NCBI RefSeq assembly: GCF_964204645.1 | Contig: NC_134034.1 | Coordinates: forward strand, 12,405,962 to 12,469,961 | Direction of reading: 5' to 3' | Source of the DNA: Tubulanus polymorphus | Lineage: Eukaryota; Nemertea; Palaeonemertea; Tubulaniformes; Tubulanidae | DNA: 64,000 nucleotides | In this document: piece by piece, positions 22,173 through 43,139 of the stretch | Numbering within the stretch: the stretch's first letter is position 1 | How the letters are laid out: the number at the start of each line of letters is the position of its first letter | The notes under the pieces: generated by a model | Databases searched by the model: none | Told to the model about the DNA's origin: nothing | Seen by the model: only the letters and a program-made list of their open reading frames with translations | Made by a program: the position numbers and the translations under genes

Positions 22173-24233
22173 CTAGTGATATTCTTTACAGCCGCCGCCC
22201 GTCTGCTCATGAAACACTTCGATTACGTCATCTTTCACCAGCTCGAGCTGAAATAACGAAAAAATATAAGATTTCATCTTCAACTGCCGAGGCCGGTAAG
22301 TCTCCTTATGGTTGAGCAGAAATGGAATTGGCAGGGAGGGAAAATTATAAGGCCAAGGTACAGAAGAAAAGATAAAGCATTCCTCGGGTAAAGCTAAGGC
22401 CTCTATTGGGGTTCCGTCCTCGGTTGTAGATAAAACCTGACCCCGAGACTACCCCCGCCCAAAATCGGCCCAGGGATCATTCATTTATTATTTACGCATT
22501 AAATTCGCCTCTTCCAACCCCCCTCCCCCTCTGTACGCAAAATCGACCATTTTTAGTATATATTAAGCATTACAGTACACAATTGCACTGACCCCTCCCC
22601 CTGCCCTAATGCGTACGTAATAAATGAATGATCCTGGCGGTATTCCAGTTCTGTGATTGATGCCCCCTTCCGTCTCCAGGGTGAAAATCTGAGGCATAGA
22701 CTCCAGAGTAAAATGAGCCAATCGAAAAAATATAACAATTGCTGACTCAAAAGTAGAAATGACTCTACCCGGGGCGGATCTTGCAAAATTTGAAGGCCAG
22801 GATCAAGAAGAAAATGCATTTCTTGGACAACGCAGCCAAGTCAAGGCCGCTAGCCTCTCATCCTCAGTGGTAGTTGCTTTTGAAAATATACCCGAGTCAA
22901 ACCCCGATATACCGCCCACATCGGTGCAGAACGATTTCGGCCGAATAGATGGCAGTATATCGGGGGTGTTTTACTACGTATTTGTATAGAGATGTACATT
23001 GAGAAAACCTGGCGGTAGGCGGCCGTATATCGGAGGTTGAATGACAGTAGTTCCCAAGAGACGAAATTCCCGAGAAGAATTTTTTTCAGTTTTACCAATC
23101 TCTGTCATGACGAAAAGCGCCTTATTGACCACCGCCCAAGTCAGCCCCCGAAAGCCGTTTAGCCGTTGCAAAATTGATGAGAGACAACTTTTAAGGCGAT
23201 AAATACTAACCAGTTTCGGCGTATCTGTGTCGTTTATTCTTGTTCCATCGAACAGAAACCTGAGACTGCTAACCGGGATACCCTGTAAATCAACCAGAGA
23301 AAAACAGTTTTAACCATAATTGTGAACCGACTCTTTCCCCCCTACAAAACGTCTAAGGGAACTCGACAACAAAGGGTTTTTACCAATCAAGGAATTAAAC
23401 ATTCCCCGACGTTAGTTTCCTAAATCTAATCATAAGATATCCTCAGTGAGGGCCGTTTCTTCTCAAGAGGTTCCTTGTGCCACAAGCAAGAACAATAATA
23501 AGACACCAAAAATTCAAATTCCCCGATTAAATTATAACGTATCCTCAGTGTGGGCTTTTTCATATCAAAAGGTTCTTTCATACAGCAAGACATCAACTGA
23601 ACTTCCAGAACTGGCTTCCAGAAATCGATAAGTCAGAATTCCAAATAAATCCGAAATTCCTTGATGCCTGTATATTCACAGTGATATATATATATATATA
23701 TATTTTAACGACATCTTACCGTTCGTTCACTGTATGACTTTTTCAGTTTACCCATCTGCGTCGTCATCTTCACCCGGAAATGAATTTCATTTTGATCCTG
23801 CCAAAAAATACAGAAATTGTTTACACAAACATCCAGCACTATTTTTTCCCCTGGGGTGGGTCTTTAGGTTTGGGATGCAGAACACACTAATTTTCAGTCG
23901 AAATTTCAGTCGAATCTCGACACAAAATCAGGTTCAAACTTTACATTCTTGTCTCTAGAAAATCTTAAATCGTTACGATTGTAAACCTAAGACAAGAAAT
24001 CACGAATCTAAAACGGAACATATCACAACGAACATGTATTACAGTGGCGACATGGTACCGACCTGTGCTACAACTTTCAAATTGATGTACTCAGTTGGCG
24101 CCTCAGTTTTACCACCGTCCTGAAAATTCAAATGAATCAAAATGTAAATTTTTCTCATCCAGTAAAAGTCGGCGACGTTCTCGTCGAAATCTGAGTATTT
24201 TCGCCTTTTTTTACTGACCTGTTCTCCTGACAT
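22173..24233 (-). CDS. SUMO precursor (SUMO1-like ubiquitin-like modifier)
   Basis: A ubiquitin-like protein conjugated to lysines by the E1 SAE1/SAE2 and the E2 UBC9. Five exons: 24233-24219 (MSGEQ), 24119-24063, 23797-23720, 23282-23211 and 22247-22173, all phase 0, giving 98 residues. The Ub-fold core carries EYINLKVVAQ, NEIHFRVKMTT, SSLRFLFDGTRINDTDTP and DVIEVFHEQTGG. The EIHF, LRFLF and DVIEV features are closer to human SUMO1 than to SUMO2/3. The diglycine is followed by a six-residue tail (GCKEYH), so a SENP protease must cut before conjugation. Intron 4 carries a family D MITE-like neighbour and minisatellite motifs. The very short first exon is fixed by ATG, the CAG|gtcagt donor and frame. 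Confidence 0.95.
22473..22634. mobile_element. MITE, family D (GGGATCATTCATT ends)
   Basis: It begins GGGATCATTCATTTATTA and ends TACGTAATAAATGAATGATC, an inverted pair. The interior has CCCCCTCCCCCTCTGTACGC. It lies in SUMO intron 4. The second copy is 30080-30235. Confidence 0.8.
23425..23590. repeat. CCTCAGTG minisatellite, two copies
   Basis: Two units of AAGATATCCTCAGTGAGGGC followed by a purine-rich tail (AGACACCAAAAATTCAAATT) lie in SUMO intron 3. The same unit forms a four-copy array at 32830-33245 in DDX42, and single copies occur near 665 and 35258. Confidence 0.65.
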
Positions 24234-24307
24234 TTTGCGGCTTTTATTCGATATTCCACACGCACGGCGTTAGCTGGAAAGATGAAGGGAATAATGACAA
24301 AGGCTAA

Positions 24308-24363
24308 TGGACTGGTGCCGGCTCCGCGCGGTATTACGTGGTATTACCGTGCGGAACCAGTCC
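24308..24363. repeat. GC-rich hairpin upstream of SUMO
   Basis: The outer arms TGGACTGGT and ACCAGTCCA pair exactly around GC-rich inner arms and a tandem GGTATTACGTGGTATTACC core. It lies 75-130 bases upstream of the SUMO ATG. It may be a foldback remnant or a promoter feature; sequence alone cannot say. Confidence 0.5.
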
Positions 24364-25099
24364 AAGAAAAGTAATATTCATTAAGCCGCTTACCCGCGGT
24401 TTGAAGGGACATTTTCACGCAAAATGTACTTATTTGGGCCATGAATTAGTGTCGATTATCCGAAATTCCTACTCAAAAACGTTAGAAAAGGGTTAAATAC
24501 AGATTTAGTAAATGACAGATGGCAGCACAAGACGGTCAATCACTCGTAATACATTGACTTACATTTGAAATCCGAGAAGGGCGTTGATTGGCTAGTCGAG
24601 TAATTTATCACGAGTTAGGCACGTGATGGAAAATAATTTTGCCTAAAATATAGGTCAAACTACAGCAATGGCGGGAAAATTTAAATTAACTTAGATCCAA
24701 AATGAAATCTAAAAGATGGTCCTCTTCTCCAAATGCAACGACCTACAGAGAATATGTAAAAAAGAAGATTTTTTATAAATCCGCATGGAATGAAAGATTA
24801 GAATTTCTCCCACGGGGTGGTTTTTGGTCATTTACAAATCCCTCCTGCCCCCTCCCCACAGTATTCCACGGGATCTAGGTTTTCATTGCATCACGTTTGA
24901 TAATAAACACCGAAAGCATTTATCCGAATTTCCTGATTCTCTTCTAGATTTTTCTGATTCCCTTAGTTTTCCAGGTCAATGACCACCCTGTCCTGGAATG
25001 AAGTCGTTGGTCAGTACTTTCAGAAAATAAGAAAAAAAACAAACAAAATTTCTTTAGATGTTGGAAAATATTTATTTGTTACTCTTTCTAAACATTGAT
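24364..25099. other. Spacer between DDX49 3' end and SUMO 5' end
   Basis: No open frame or clear repeat beyond pyrimidine tracts near 24830-24860. It should hold the DDX49 3' UTR and the SUMO promoter. Confidence 0.4.
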
Positions 25100-26578
25100 T
25101 CATTCAGTAACATCGGTTTTAGATTTTTTATTTTTCGAGCGTTTCGCCAGTTTAAATTTCTTCTTTCGTTTCTCCGCCTTCCTCTTCATCTCCGCGTCGG
25201 GATCGAGTCCGTCGAGGATCATCTTTTTGCGTTTGTTAATTTCGCGTTTTTCGCCGAAGTCCTGTTCGTCGAGGTAGATCTCGGCCTCGCGTCGCGACAC
25301 CGCGACCTCGGTGACGATCTTCGCGATCGCCGCCTCGTCGACCGGATACTCTAACAGTTTCGTATTAACATGCGCTTCGATCGCGTGGACTAGTTTAACG
25401 TCGAATTGCGTAACAAGCGAGACGGCCATCCCGTTCCGACCCGCTCGAGCCGTACGCCCGACCCTGTGAATATAATCCTTCGGTTTATTCGGAATGTTAT
25501 GATTAATAATCAAATCGACTGACGGAATATCTAAACCGCGCGACGCGACGTCCGTCGCGATCAGGATCTTCACTTGTTGCGATTTAAACCGTGCTAACGA
25601 CGCGAGGCGTTGACTTTGAGGGATCATCGAGTGCAGAACGACGACGTCGAATCCGAGATCGCGGCAGATCATTCCGAGAATCTGACAGTATTTACACGTA
25701 TTCGTAAAGATGATCAACGCGCTCGCCGCGTTCTGTTCGATATACTCGTGTATCACGTGTATCATATACGCGTCCTTCACCTCGGCGGGCATCAGAACGT
25801 ATCGTTGATCGAGCTGTTCAACGGTCGCCGTCGACGCCTTCGAGAACCACGTGAACGGTTTATTCATCGCGATTTCCGCGAGTTCCCGCAACGTTTCGCT
25901 CATCGTCGCGCTGAATAGCAACGTCTGCCGTTTCGCTGGCAACGCGCCGAAAATCGTTTTCAACTGTTCGCCGAAGTCGTCCTCGAGCAGACGATCGGCT
26001 TCGTCCATGATCAGAAATTTGATCTTCCTCAAACTGAAATTCGTCCCGGTCGAGATGTGGTCGGCAAGTCGACCGGGCGTCGCTATGACGACGTGTGGAC
26101 GCTGGACCAGATCGAGACCTTGTCGGATCATGTCGCGACCGCCGGTGATCACGACGTCTTTCAATCCGATCGGACGACCGAGAACGCGGAATTGTTCGGC
26201 GACTTGAAACGCCAGCTCGCGAGTCGGAGTGATCACGAGCGCGAAGATACCGTACGGGTCCTCGCAGAGTTTCTGTAAAACGGGCAGCGCGAACGCAGCC
26301 GTTTTACCGCTACCGGTCTTAGCGCAGCCGATGCAGTCGTCGCCGTTGACGATCGGAGGGATACAGTTGCGCTGAATCGGCGTTGGGCGTTTCATCCCGA
26401 CCGCGAGGCATTGTTTAACGAGCCAGTCGTTGAGTCCTAGCGACGAAAATAAACCGGCTTCGAAACTTGAACAATCCTGTTCAGCATCGGTAGTACTGGG
26501 TACAGCGACTACGGCGCCATCTGTCGTTTCTGGCTGAACGCCGTCTTCACTTTTTTTATTTTCTCTTTTTTTAGGCAT
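25100..26578 (-). CDS. DDX49: DEAD-box ATP-dependent RNA helicase DDX49 (Dbp8 type)
   Basis: A nucleolar RNA helicase whose yeast counterpart Dbp8 works in 40S ribosomal subunit assembly. It is a single uninterrupted frame of 492 residues, close to the usual animal length. Visible in order: an acidic or polar N-terminus; Q motif (FSSLGLNDWLVKQC, RPTPIQ); motif I AKTGSGKT; Ia PTRELA; Ib TPGRLADH; II MDEADRLL; III SAT; IV LIIFTNTCKYC; V ATDVASRGLDIPSV; VI HRVGRTARAGR. The tail is Lys-rich (RKAEKRKKKFKLAKRSKNKK), as expected for a nucleolar protein. It is the only intronless gene here, while all neighbours have many introns. The start is the first ATG of the frame, 40 residues before the Q-motif Phe. 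Distinction from DDX47 rests on the GLNDWLVKQC and TWFSKAS segments. Confidence 0.93.
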   Translation of the reverse strand: MPKKRENKKSEDGVQPETTDGAVVAVPSTTDAEQDCSSFEAGLFSSLGLNDWLVKQCLAVGMKRPTPIQRNCIPPIVNGDDCIGCAKTGSGKTAAFALPVLQKLCEDPYGIFALVITPTRELAFQVAEQFRVLGRPIGLKDVVITGGRDMIRQGLDLVQRPHVVIATPGRLADHISTGTNFSLRKIKFLIMDEADRLLEDDFGEQLKTIFGALPAKRQTLLFSATMSETLRELAEIAMNKPFTWFSKASTATVEQLDQRYVLMPAEVKDAYMIHVIHEYIEQNAASALIIFTNTCKYCQILGMICRDLGFDVVVLHSMIPQSQRLASLARFKSQQVKILIATDVASRGLDIPSVDLIINHNIPNKPKDYIHRVGRTARAGRNGMAVSLVTQFDVKLVHAIEAHVNTKLLEYPVDEAAIAKIVTEVAVSRREAEIYLDEQDFGEKREINKRKKMILDGLDPDAEMKRKAEKRKKKFKLAKRSKNKKSKTDVTE

Positions 26579-27536
26579 GATTCAGACTTAAAACATCTTC
26601 CAACATCGAATTCTAGTTTTCAAAGAGAGACATATTAACGTTTTGTTGCGGTTATTCAATGTTTCGGGGTCGTTCAATGGTTATTTTTGGTATTTAAACG
26701 CTACTTTCAGCTGAACGCGGAAGCGTGGACTTCGGAATAATCTACCGCACCACCATCTCGCGGGCAGCGAACTGAACTGTTAGGTGGCAGCACCAGCTTG
26801 GCCGAAACATTTTTTGTCGTTTCCGAAATAACCCCTGCCTAAATCATGCTATGTACCGACCATACCAGTTTAAGTTAGTAATACACCGTCGACATCGGAC
26901 AACTCAACTACGGCAGAGTTTTAGTTTCCTAGACGAAAGAATTCTCCATCATCCTCAAAAAATAATAGATTTCCTTTGAAAAAAATTAAAAAGTTCTCAA
27001 CTTCAAAAAACCCAAAAATCCAAATATCTTTTGAGGTTGGATCCAAATCACACAAGACAACACGATTATTCCTTGTTTTATATACATCGAGTATGCATTT
27101 TAATTCATCAAAGTAAATCTTCATTACAAATATTTCTTTTGTACAAAAATTTACACCCGCGTTCCCTCTTTCAGCCAGGGTTCGATAGCCTCCTCATCAA
27201 AACCCTGGCAAGCGAGGATGTCTTTCGGTAAAAATACAAGCATAGTTGAGACGCATCAAAAATAGACGCCCGTGTCCATTAACCCATGACTGTTACCGTG
27301 ACAATTAATAACATCATTGTTCAAATGACATCATAAGGGGACTAATTACGAGTAGCCATTTTCTATGAGAAATTTTGACATTATTTCAATGCATTTTGCT
27401 ACAAAAACCTCTTTTAAAGAGAATCGTCGTAAAAACTTAATTTCAACGTCACTTTCGAGAAACGTCAAAACAGTTTCTTCGACCGTGGCGAAAAACTGGC
27501 AAAATAATCCTGTCCGAGTCGCGCTCCGCGGGAAAA
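26579..27536. other. Spacer between DDX42 3' end and DDX49 5' end
   Basis: About 960 bases without a recognisable gene. It probably holds the DDX49 promoter and the DDX42 3' UTR. Confidence 0.4.
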
Positions 27537-27537
27537 T

Positions 27538-36823
<9,286 letters not shown>

Positions 36824-36991
36824 TTCAAACAGCTCCCTCTCTCTGCAGAAAAATGTACCGTCGTTTTTATTATATGAATATTCAAAATCCAATTGAACCA
36901 GGATTATCGTAGGCCTAGTTTCATTATGACCCCCCTGCCCATCCTGCTTTGGTGTCAGCACTGGCTGTGTGCGTAAGTAAGGCATCGACAT

Positions 36992-37500
36992 GGCAGCATC
37001 TCTTCAACCAAGTGCTGGCAAGAGCTCCAGTGACTGAAGTCGGTATTCCCAACATATCTGTCGTTTTTAACTGATTTTGAGCCTGGACTTCAATTTTTGT
37101 GAGGGACAGGGGGACGGGAAGGGTGTTTGTTGTAAACACATTAAACAAATCCTCAGTCTTTCTGACCACGCACCACACGGTACTTCTACTCACGATGCGT
37201 TATTCTGTGTTTGGACCCGAATTTCAATCTTTAAACAGGTTCATTTTAGTCCCAAAAACGCAAAAACCCGTCTACGATTCGATTCAATTCAATTCAATTC
37301 AACTTCATTGCAACTACAGCAGTAAATGTCGGATTTGGACTTTGAGTAAGCGCCGGATTTGGCTTCTGGTTAGGCTGCGCGACCTTGTTCAATGACTTGT
37401 CTGACTTATCACAACTAGTATCCTCATGGACAGACTGACCCTGTACGCATGATTTGATACCGCCATACTCTTTGACCAAAATCAAAAATGGGATGAGTAA
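36992..37500. other. Upstream of DDX42
   Basis: This stretch should hold the DDX42 promoter and possibly a 5' UTR exon, since the gene-strand ORF has CTCTGCAG before the ATG. A short ATTCAATTCAATTCAATTCA repeat is at 37280-37300. No gene is recognised. Confidence 0.4.
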
Positions 37501-37504
37501 ATTG

Positions 37505-37640
37505 GAACAAGAAACGAAATTCTAATGGACTTTCCTAAATTTACAAGATGATGTACCGTTTAAAACAAATTATTTTTTTTTTCCAGATTATGAGTGGTTA
37601 GCATGAAGTTTTTGGCAGAATTTCAGAGGATCGGTGCTCC
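37505..37640 (-). repeat. Diverged inverted copy of the ~270-bp flank repeat
   Basis: On the minus strand it matches 49567-49840 and 62918-63190: AGGATCGGTGCTC.. against TGGATCCTCTGG, GGCAGAATTTC, ATTATGAGTG, GATGTACCGTTTAA and GAAACGAAATTCT in the same order. Confidence 0.65.
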
Positions 37641-38277
37641 AAGTAATTAAAAAAGCTTATAGGTCTCCCCTCAATTTAATCAAGGAGTTTTTTTAATGCA
37701 AATCTGTCTATTGACAGGTGTGATTAACGAATGGTGATTAATCACGAATACATGGTATTAGTGGGTTTTCCCTCAATGACTCAAATAGACCGCTTTCCTC
37801 GTGCATTGTGTGAGTTAGTTATCTCGGGGTGCATGAACTGTCCTTACGTAGTTGTGACGAATAAACTAATTTCATTAGTAAATGCGGTTTCTATTATATG
37901 GAGACCTGTGTTGGTGTGAATCTTTAACTGAAGTGCTATCGGTCGGTATAATTTATAAATCATTCTAGAATTTAAGAAAAAAAAAACAGGCGGCGGCTTA
38001 TAAATTCGGAAGTAGCTGTTGGGAAACAAGTACGTAATTTATATTATTTCATGGCCTTATTAAAGTTCCTCCACTATATTGTTCAGCTGACTACTGGCGC
38101 GTATTCAACCCGGCGGTGGAACCTTTCATAATGTAAGCCCATTCAACAATAGAGACACAATAGCGATTTTTCAGAGTTGTTGATATCATTCTGACACGCG
38201 CTATTGAATACGTCACCGGCTGACCACGGTGTACACAAGCATAGACCATTCACCTCTGCACACTCACACTGTGAACA

Positions 38278-39397
38278 TGCTACCGTGGATTCTCCTCCTG
38301 GCGATTTTCGCTGCGCTCCCGCTCCTGTTCCTGCTTCCTGAGGAACGACGTCTTTATGTTTTATGTGTTACTGTTCGTCTCTGTACTGTCCTGTACTGTT
38401 CCGTGTTCATTAATCCGTTCTTTTTTCCAGGTTCTAACCCGTTTTATTTTTCAGGGCCGATTTCTCTGTCGAATTTCAATGTTTGCTGGAACAAAACTAA
38501 TGTCCGAAAGCGTCGGCTCTCCTTCGCCGGTCATGTGTCGAGGAGGTCAGACAAAGAGTCGGTCAGGAAATTCTGCCCTCTACACGCCCTCATACGGAAC
38601 ACGAAAACTAGGATGACGAGGCCTCACTGCCCCCACCTATCTACAAAGTGTGCTGAGTGATGTCAATGACGGGCATATCTGTGGGATTGCGCGGGATACA
38701 AATGGAGCGGTTATACTGGATTGTCACGCTACTAGCATTCATTGTGTCCTTGCGACCGCCCGGATGAGGGATGATTCTACTGTCACGCTCTTTGTTTCTG
38801 GTATTCTGAGTCGGCTGAGGGATGATTCTACTGTCACGCTCTTTGATTTCTAGTTTGAGTGCTAGTTTTCATTGTGTCCTTGTGACAACCTCGGTCAGTG
38901 GATGAAGTCTCTCGTCGGCTTGTGAGTGCTAGTTTCATTGTGTCCTTGTGATAACCTCGGTCAGTGGATGAAGTCTCTTGTCACGCTTTTGGGTGCTAGT
39001 TGAGATCTTGAATCTCAACCCGGTCAAGCTGGTTGTACTGCACTATTTGTGTTTCGTGCAATTTTACAGGTGTGTCAGTTACTGACGTCGCCCAGTACAT
39101 CCTGCAGTTAGATGGGGAATGTGAGGCGTCGTCATCCTGGGTTTCGCGTTCTGTGTGAGGGCGTGTAGAGGGCAGTATATTCCTGGCTGGCTCTTTGTCT
39201 GGTGTTCTGGGCATGTGACCGGCGACGGAGAGCTGTAAAGCTTTCGAACATTAGTTTTGTTCCGTACCAGGTTTTCATCGCTCTTCTCTTTTTTTTAATT
39301 TCAGGACTCCCAAGATGAAGAAGAAGATGCTGAAGGTGACTACAACGAAGAGGATGCCGAAAAAAAGAACACTGAATTCAGCAATATTGAAAGTTAA
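38278..39397 (+). CDS. Candidate small gene with signal-like first exon and acidic last exon
   Basis: From the ATG at 38278 the frame reads a strongly hydrophobic start (LPWILLLAIFAALPLLFLL) and then EERR. A good acceptor (long pyrimidine tract, TTTCAG) at 39304 opens an acidic exon, DSQDEEEDAEGDYNEEDAEK, ending FSNIES-stop at 39397. If a GTTAAG donor inside the stop region is used and joined to the TTTCAG at 39477, GTTAA is recreated, so the stop is the same either way. I could not find a convincing donor for the first exon, and a LINE-like inverted pair lies between. The two exons may not belong together. Product unknown. Confidence 0.3.
38480..39268. mobile_element. Inverted pair of LINE-like 3'-end fragments
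   Basis: 38490-38640 and the reverse complement of 39105-39268 match closely (AACAAAACTAATGT, CGAAAGC, GCCGGTCA, CTGCCCTCTACACGCCCTCA). The plus-strand copy translates to RRLSFAGHVSRRSDKESVRK, which recalls the short basic RLRFAGH segment near the C-terminus of many LINE reverse transcriptases. Between the arms, GAGGGATGATTCTACTGTCA and CATTGTGTCCTTGTGA repeat directly. Confidence 0.6.
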
Positions 39398-42300
39398 GTT
39401 GATACACATGTAAATTACGATGCGTGATACGAAAAGGATTGTGTAACTACAGAATATTGTTCTTTTACTCATTTCAGGTTAATCCGTAAAGGCCCATCTA
39501 AAATCTGCCCACCAGAAGTGCCCACAAAAGACTCCACCTTGAAGGACCACCAAAGACCTGCCGCAACCGAACCTGGCAGTCTTGACCTCATCCTGCATGG
39601 CAACAGGAATGCATACATACATAAAGCTAAGTTGATTCTTCATATCTGGGTTAGAATGCATAGGCACTGGAGAGGATAGAGACGCTGGTCAAGCTCACCA
39701 TCTCCGCACTACTTTATTGAAGCTCTGTGGCCGGTAGTAAATTGAAATATAGCTAGGCAATGATTGCTTGAATATTTACAATATTAGACGAAATGATTGA
39801 GTGAGGTCCCTTTAATATTCTTTGGTCTCGTAATTAAAATGTAGATTGGTCAGTTATTGATTGAAAGATTTTGTAAGTATGTAAAATTAAGGTAAATTCA
39901 CATTTAAGGTAAATTCAAATTGTGACATTTGAAATTTTTCAAATGTACCGTAGATATTTCAGGCCTCATATGACTATTGTTTAACTGACAATCAAGATAA
40001 AGATAGGACAATTTACTAATTAACCAATCGCTTAGATATAAGCAATCATTCAATATCTTATAATGTTTGATGAAAAATGCTTCTGGTGTAGATAAAACTA
40101 TGGACTGCAGGTCTTTAAGAAACTGTGATTAGGTCTCAGCACTTTGACAAATCTAGAATTAAACAAAGCTTTCAAATCATTCCCGAAAGCCATACTCTGT
40201 GCCTTGTTTTGCACAATGATTATTGTTTAACTGACAATTATCATATATAGCTAGGAAAAATTGCTCATTAACCAATGGCTTAGATCCACAATAAAGATGA
40301 ATTCATTATTTCTAAGATCAAAAACTATTTATACAGTATGTAATACAGGTCCATAATATAAATGTCGTAAAAACTGAAAATTTAAATTTGGCTGATATAT
40401 GTATGCGCACATCTGAATCAGTCTCATCGACTGATCAGTAATTCTATCTCCAACTGACGTACTTATGGCAACTGGTCATGTTCTTCACAATTGCCAAAAT
40501 TTACCTAAACCTAACTGATTCATCTAAAAGCCATACTGTGTGTCAAGTTACGCATAATAGATATTGTTTAACTGACAAATAGAATCAAAGGTGAATTACT
40601 CATTAATGTATTACTATATGATATCTACGATTAAGGTAAATTCAATATGTTATGTGAAATTGTTATCAATTCAGGTCCATGGACATTTAAAATGTAGCTG
40701 ATTCATGTGTATCTGAATACATTTATTTATCTGTATCTAGTGAACCTATTGTGTCTTCGTACAGCTGTATTAGTTTTGATACAAATTGCCAAAATCATTT
40801 CACACAGATTTACTTCTGATCGAAGGGAGATAAAACAAATCTGTATGTGCACAAATACATTCCTGAATTTGGAAGGGGGAATATTTCAATTTCACTGTGT
40901 ATGTCAGATTGAGAGCCTTATTCTGACAGGATATCCTAAACTTAGGTCTTATTCCTCTTGCTAATAGCTCTCTTTTACTAACCCCTCTCCTTCAAACTAT
41001 TTTCTAGCATCATGTCTTGCACCGCACCAGGGAGGTCCAGTCATAACAAGGTCTTTCGGTCCTTATACACAGTGTACTACTATAAAAGGGAAATAAAGAT
41101 TATATGGCAATTCGGCTTTAAGGGAATTTCTAATTTACCACTTAAATGCGCTTTTATCTTAATTTCTGATGAATTCATAATAGTGATGAATTCACCACAT
41201 GTGAAATTCTACTCATGTAGATTTTCAGGCTCCATGTTCAATTGACTATTAAAATGTAGCTAGTATGATTACTAATTAATGGATCGCTTAGATATCTAGA
41301 AGATTAATTAAAATTAATTCAATGTAATGAAAATAAGTGAAAATTATTTAAAAAATAGTGCAGTGGATGAGATGACTGTATCGTGCAATGTCACCTGCGT
41401 CATAACTGGGCGACATGTGTGTGGGATCTGTTGAATCAGTTAGGTTTTGGGGAATTCTGTATTCGTCAAACTAGATATCAAAAGCTCTTATGCAAAATAA
41501 GCATTTTGAAATAGTGAAAATAGTCTGAAATTCTCGTCATGTAGAAATATAAGCCCCGTATAAAATATTGTCTGAGACAATTTTAATTATAGCTAGGAAA
41601 TTAATTGAGTGATTAGGTATCTAAGATGAAGATTAATTCAGCATCTTCATATAAGGTAAAAGTGCTCAAATCAAGGGTTGATAAGAAAACTATATAATCT
41701 AATTGGTTGATATCTAAAGAAAACAGGGTGTGTTTAAACTCTGTCTCTTAGGCGTGGGATTTATTGAATCTTTATAGGCTTTGCAGAATTCTGGATTTGT
41801 CAAGGCGTTGGAATGATTCAAAGTTTATTAAATCTGTAGAACCATGTTGACCAGGATCAATGCTGGCAGCGCACAGTTAGTTATATTATCATAATTACAA
41901 GATCATTGTATATATTAGGAGCAATATTCAGAATTGCTGAAATGGATTAGAATAACCTTCACTGGGTACAGATGTCACCACCTATGGGTAGAAAACAAAT
42001 CTCCTAAAGTTTATTAATTGACGATGAAGTTAATTTGATAATACGAACAAGGTTTAACTGACAATTGAAATGTATTTAGGGCATTATTACTAGCAGGTTT
42101 GCACTGTACGATGGGCCTGGGTTTCAATAAAAGCCTACTGGTCACTGAGTGTTTAGCACCCAAGAAAGAAAAACATCAAGAATCTCTGAAGATAGAAACA
42201 GTACAAAAACAATTTGATAAGATTGATTATGCATTACTAAATTTGTTGTAACTCTGGTATTCCTAGAGATGACTAAAGATGCTTTAGTCGAATTGTTTTT

Positions 42301-42904
42301 AAACTATAATAATCAACCGTTGCTTAGATATCTAGAATATAGATTAATTACGATATGAGTTGAATTTCATATAGATATTGTTTAATAATTGACTATTATC
42401 AAAATCTACTTACCGGTCCACATTGCTGATCTTATATATATGAATTGACACGTTAATTATGATTAGATATTCAAAAGGATTTTCTGCTCACAAGATTCTG
42501 CTCTTTTTTTCAGCAATACTACTAATCAACTAGTCATAAAATGTACCAAATGATCTTCAACCTTGTAATATAGATATTCCAAATCTCGATGTATTAAAAT
42601 AGGCAGTCAACTTAATTGACCCCAATCAGTCGCTTGCCGGCTCAGACTGGTTGGAAGATTAATTGAATGAACTGGAACCGAATTTCCCAATTATTATTTA
42701 AATTTCCCAATTATTTCCCAATTTCCAAAATCGCGATGTGTTAAATTAGGCGGAAAGAAGTTAACCTTATAGTATAGATATCCAAAGTCACTGATGTATT
42801 AGAATAAGCAGAAAAAAGTTAACCTTGTAATATAGATATCAAAAATCACAGATGTATTGAAATAGGCAGAAAAATTAACCTTGTAATATAGATATCCAAA
42901 ATCA

Positions 42905-43078
42905 CAGATGCAGGCTCTGTCTGACAAACATCTTGACTTAATATGCTCTCTTCCCAATGTCATTTCACTAGCCAGAACTCTGGCGGTGAGAAGTCTGGTG
43001 ATAGCACCATCCAGAATCCGACTCCGGGACTGAGTCCGATGACACCCTCGGACGTTCCAACAACATCATTACCTAGTC
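42905..43078 (+). pseudogene. Left-arm copy of an unrecognised exon, frame broken
   Basis: After an AG at 42913-42914 the frame reads ALSDKHLDLI, then loses register by a 7-base difference from the right-arm copy. Thereafter the other frame matches: MLSSQCHFTSQNS, EKSGDSTIQNPTPGLSPM and SDVPT. Similarity to the right copy persists at amino-acid level through a 6-base indel, which suggests past coding use. Product unknown. Confidence 0.5.
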
Positions 43079-43139
43079 AACACGCGGGACAAACAACTTG
43101 GAGGATGAAGACGTCAACATATACCCGAGACAAACTACA

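Noticed and set aside
22850-23171. Overlapping ORFs on both strands in SUMO intron 4
   Set aside because: They lie inside an intron of a confident gene, with no recognisable motif.
37099-37395. 98-codon plus-strand ORF upstream of DDX42
   Set aside because: It has no protein-like conservation, overlaps another frame equally open, and includes an ATTCA repeat.
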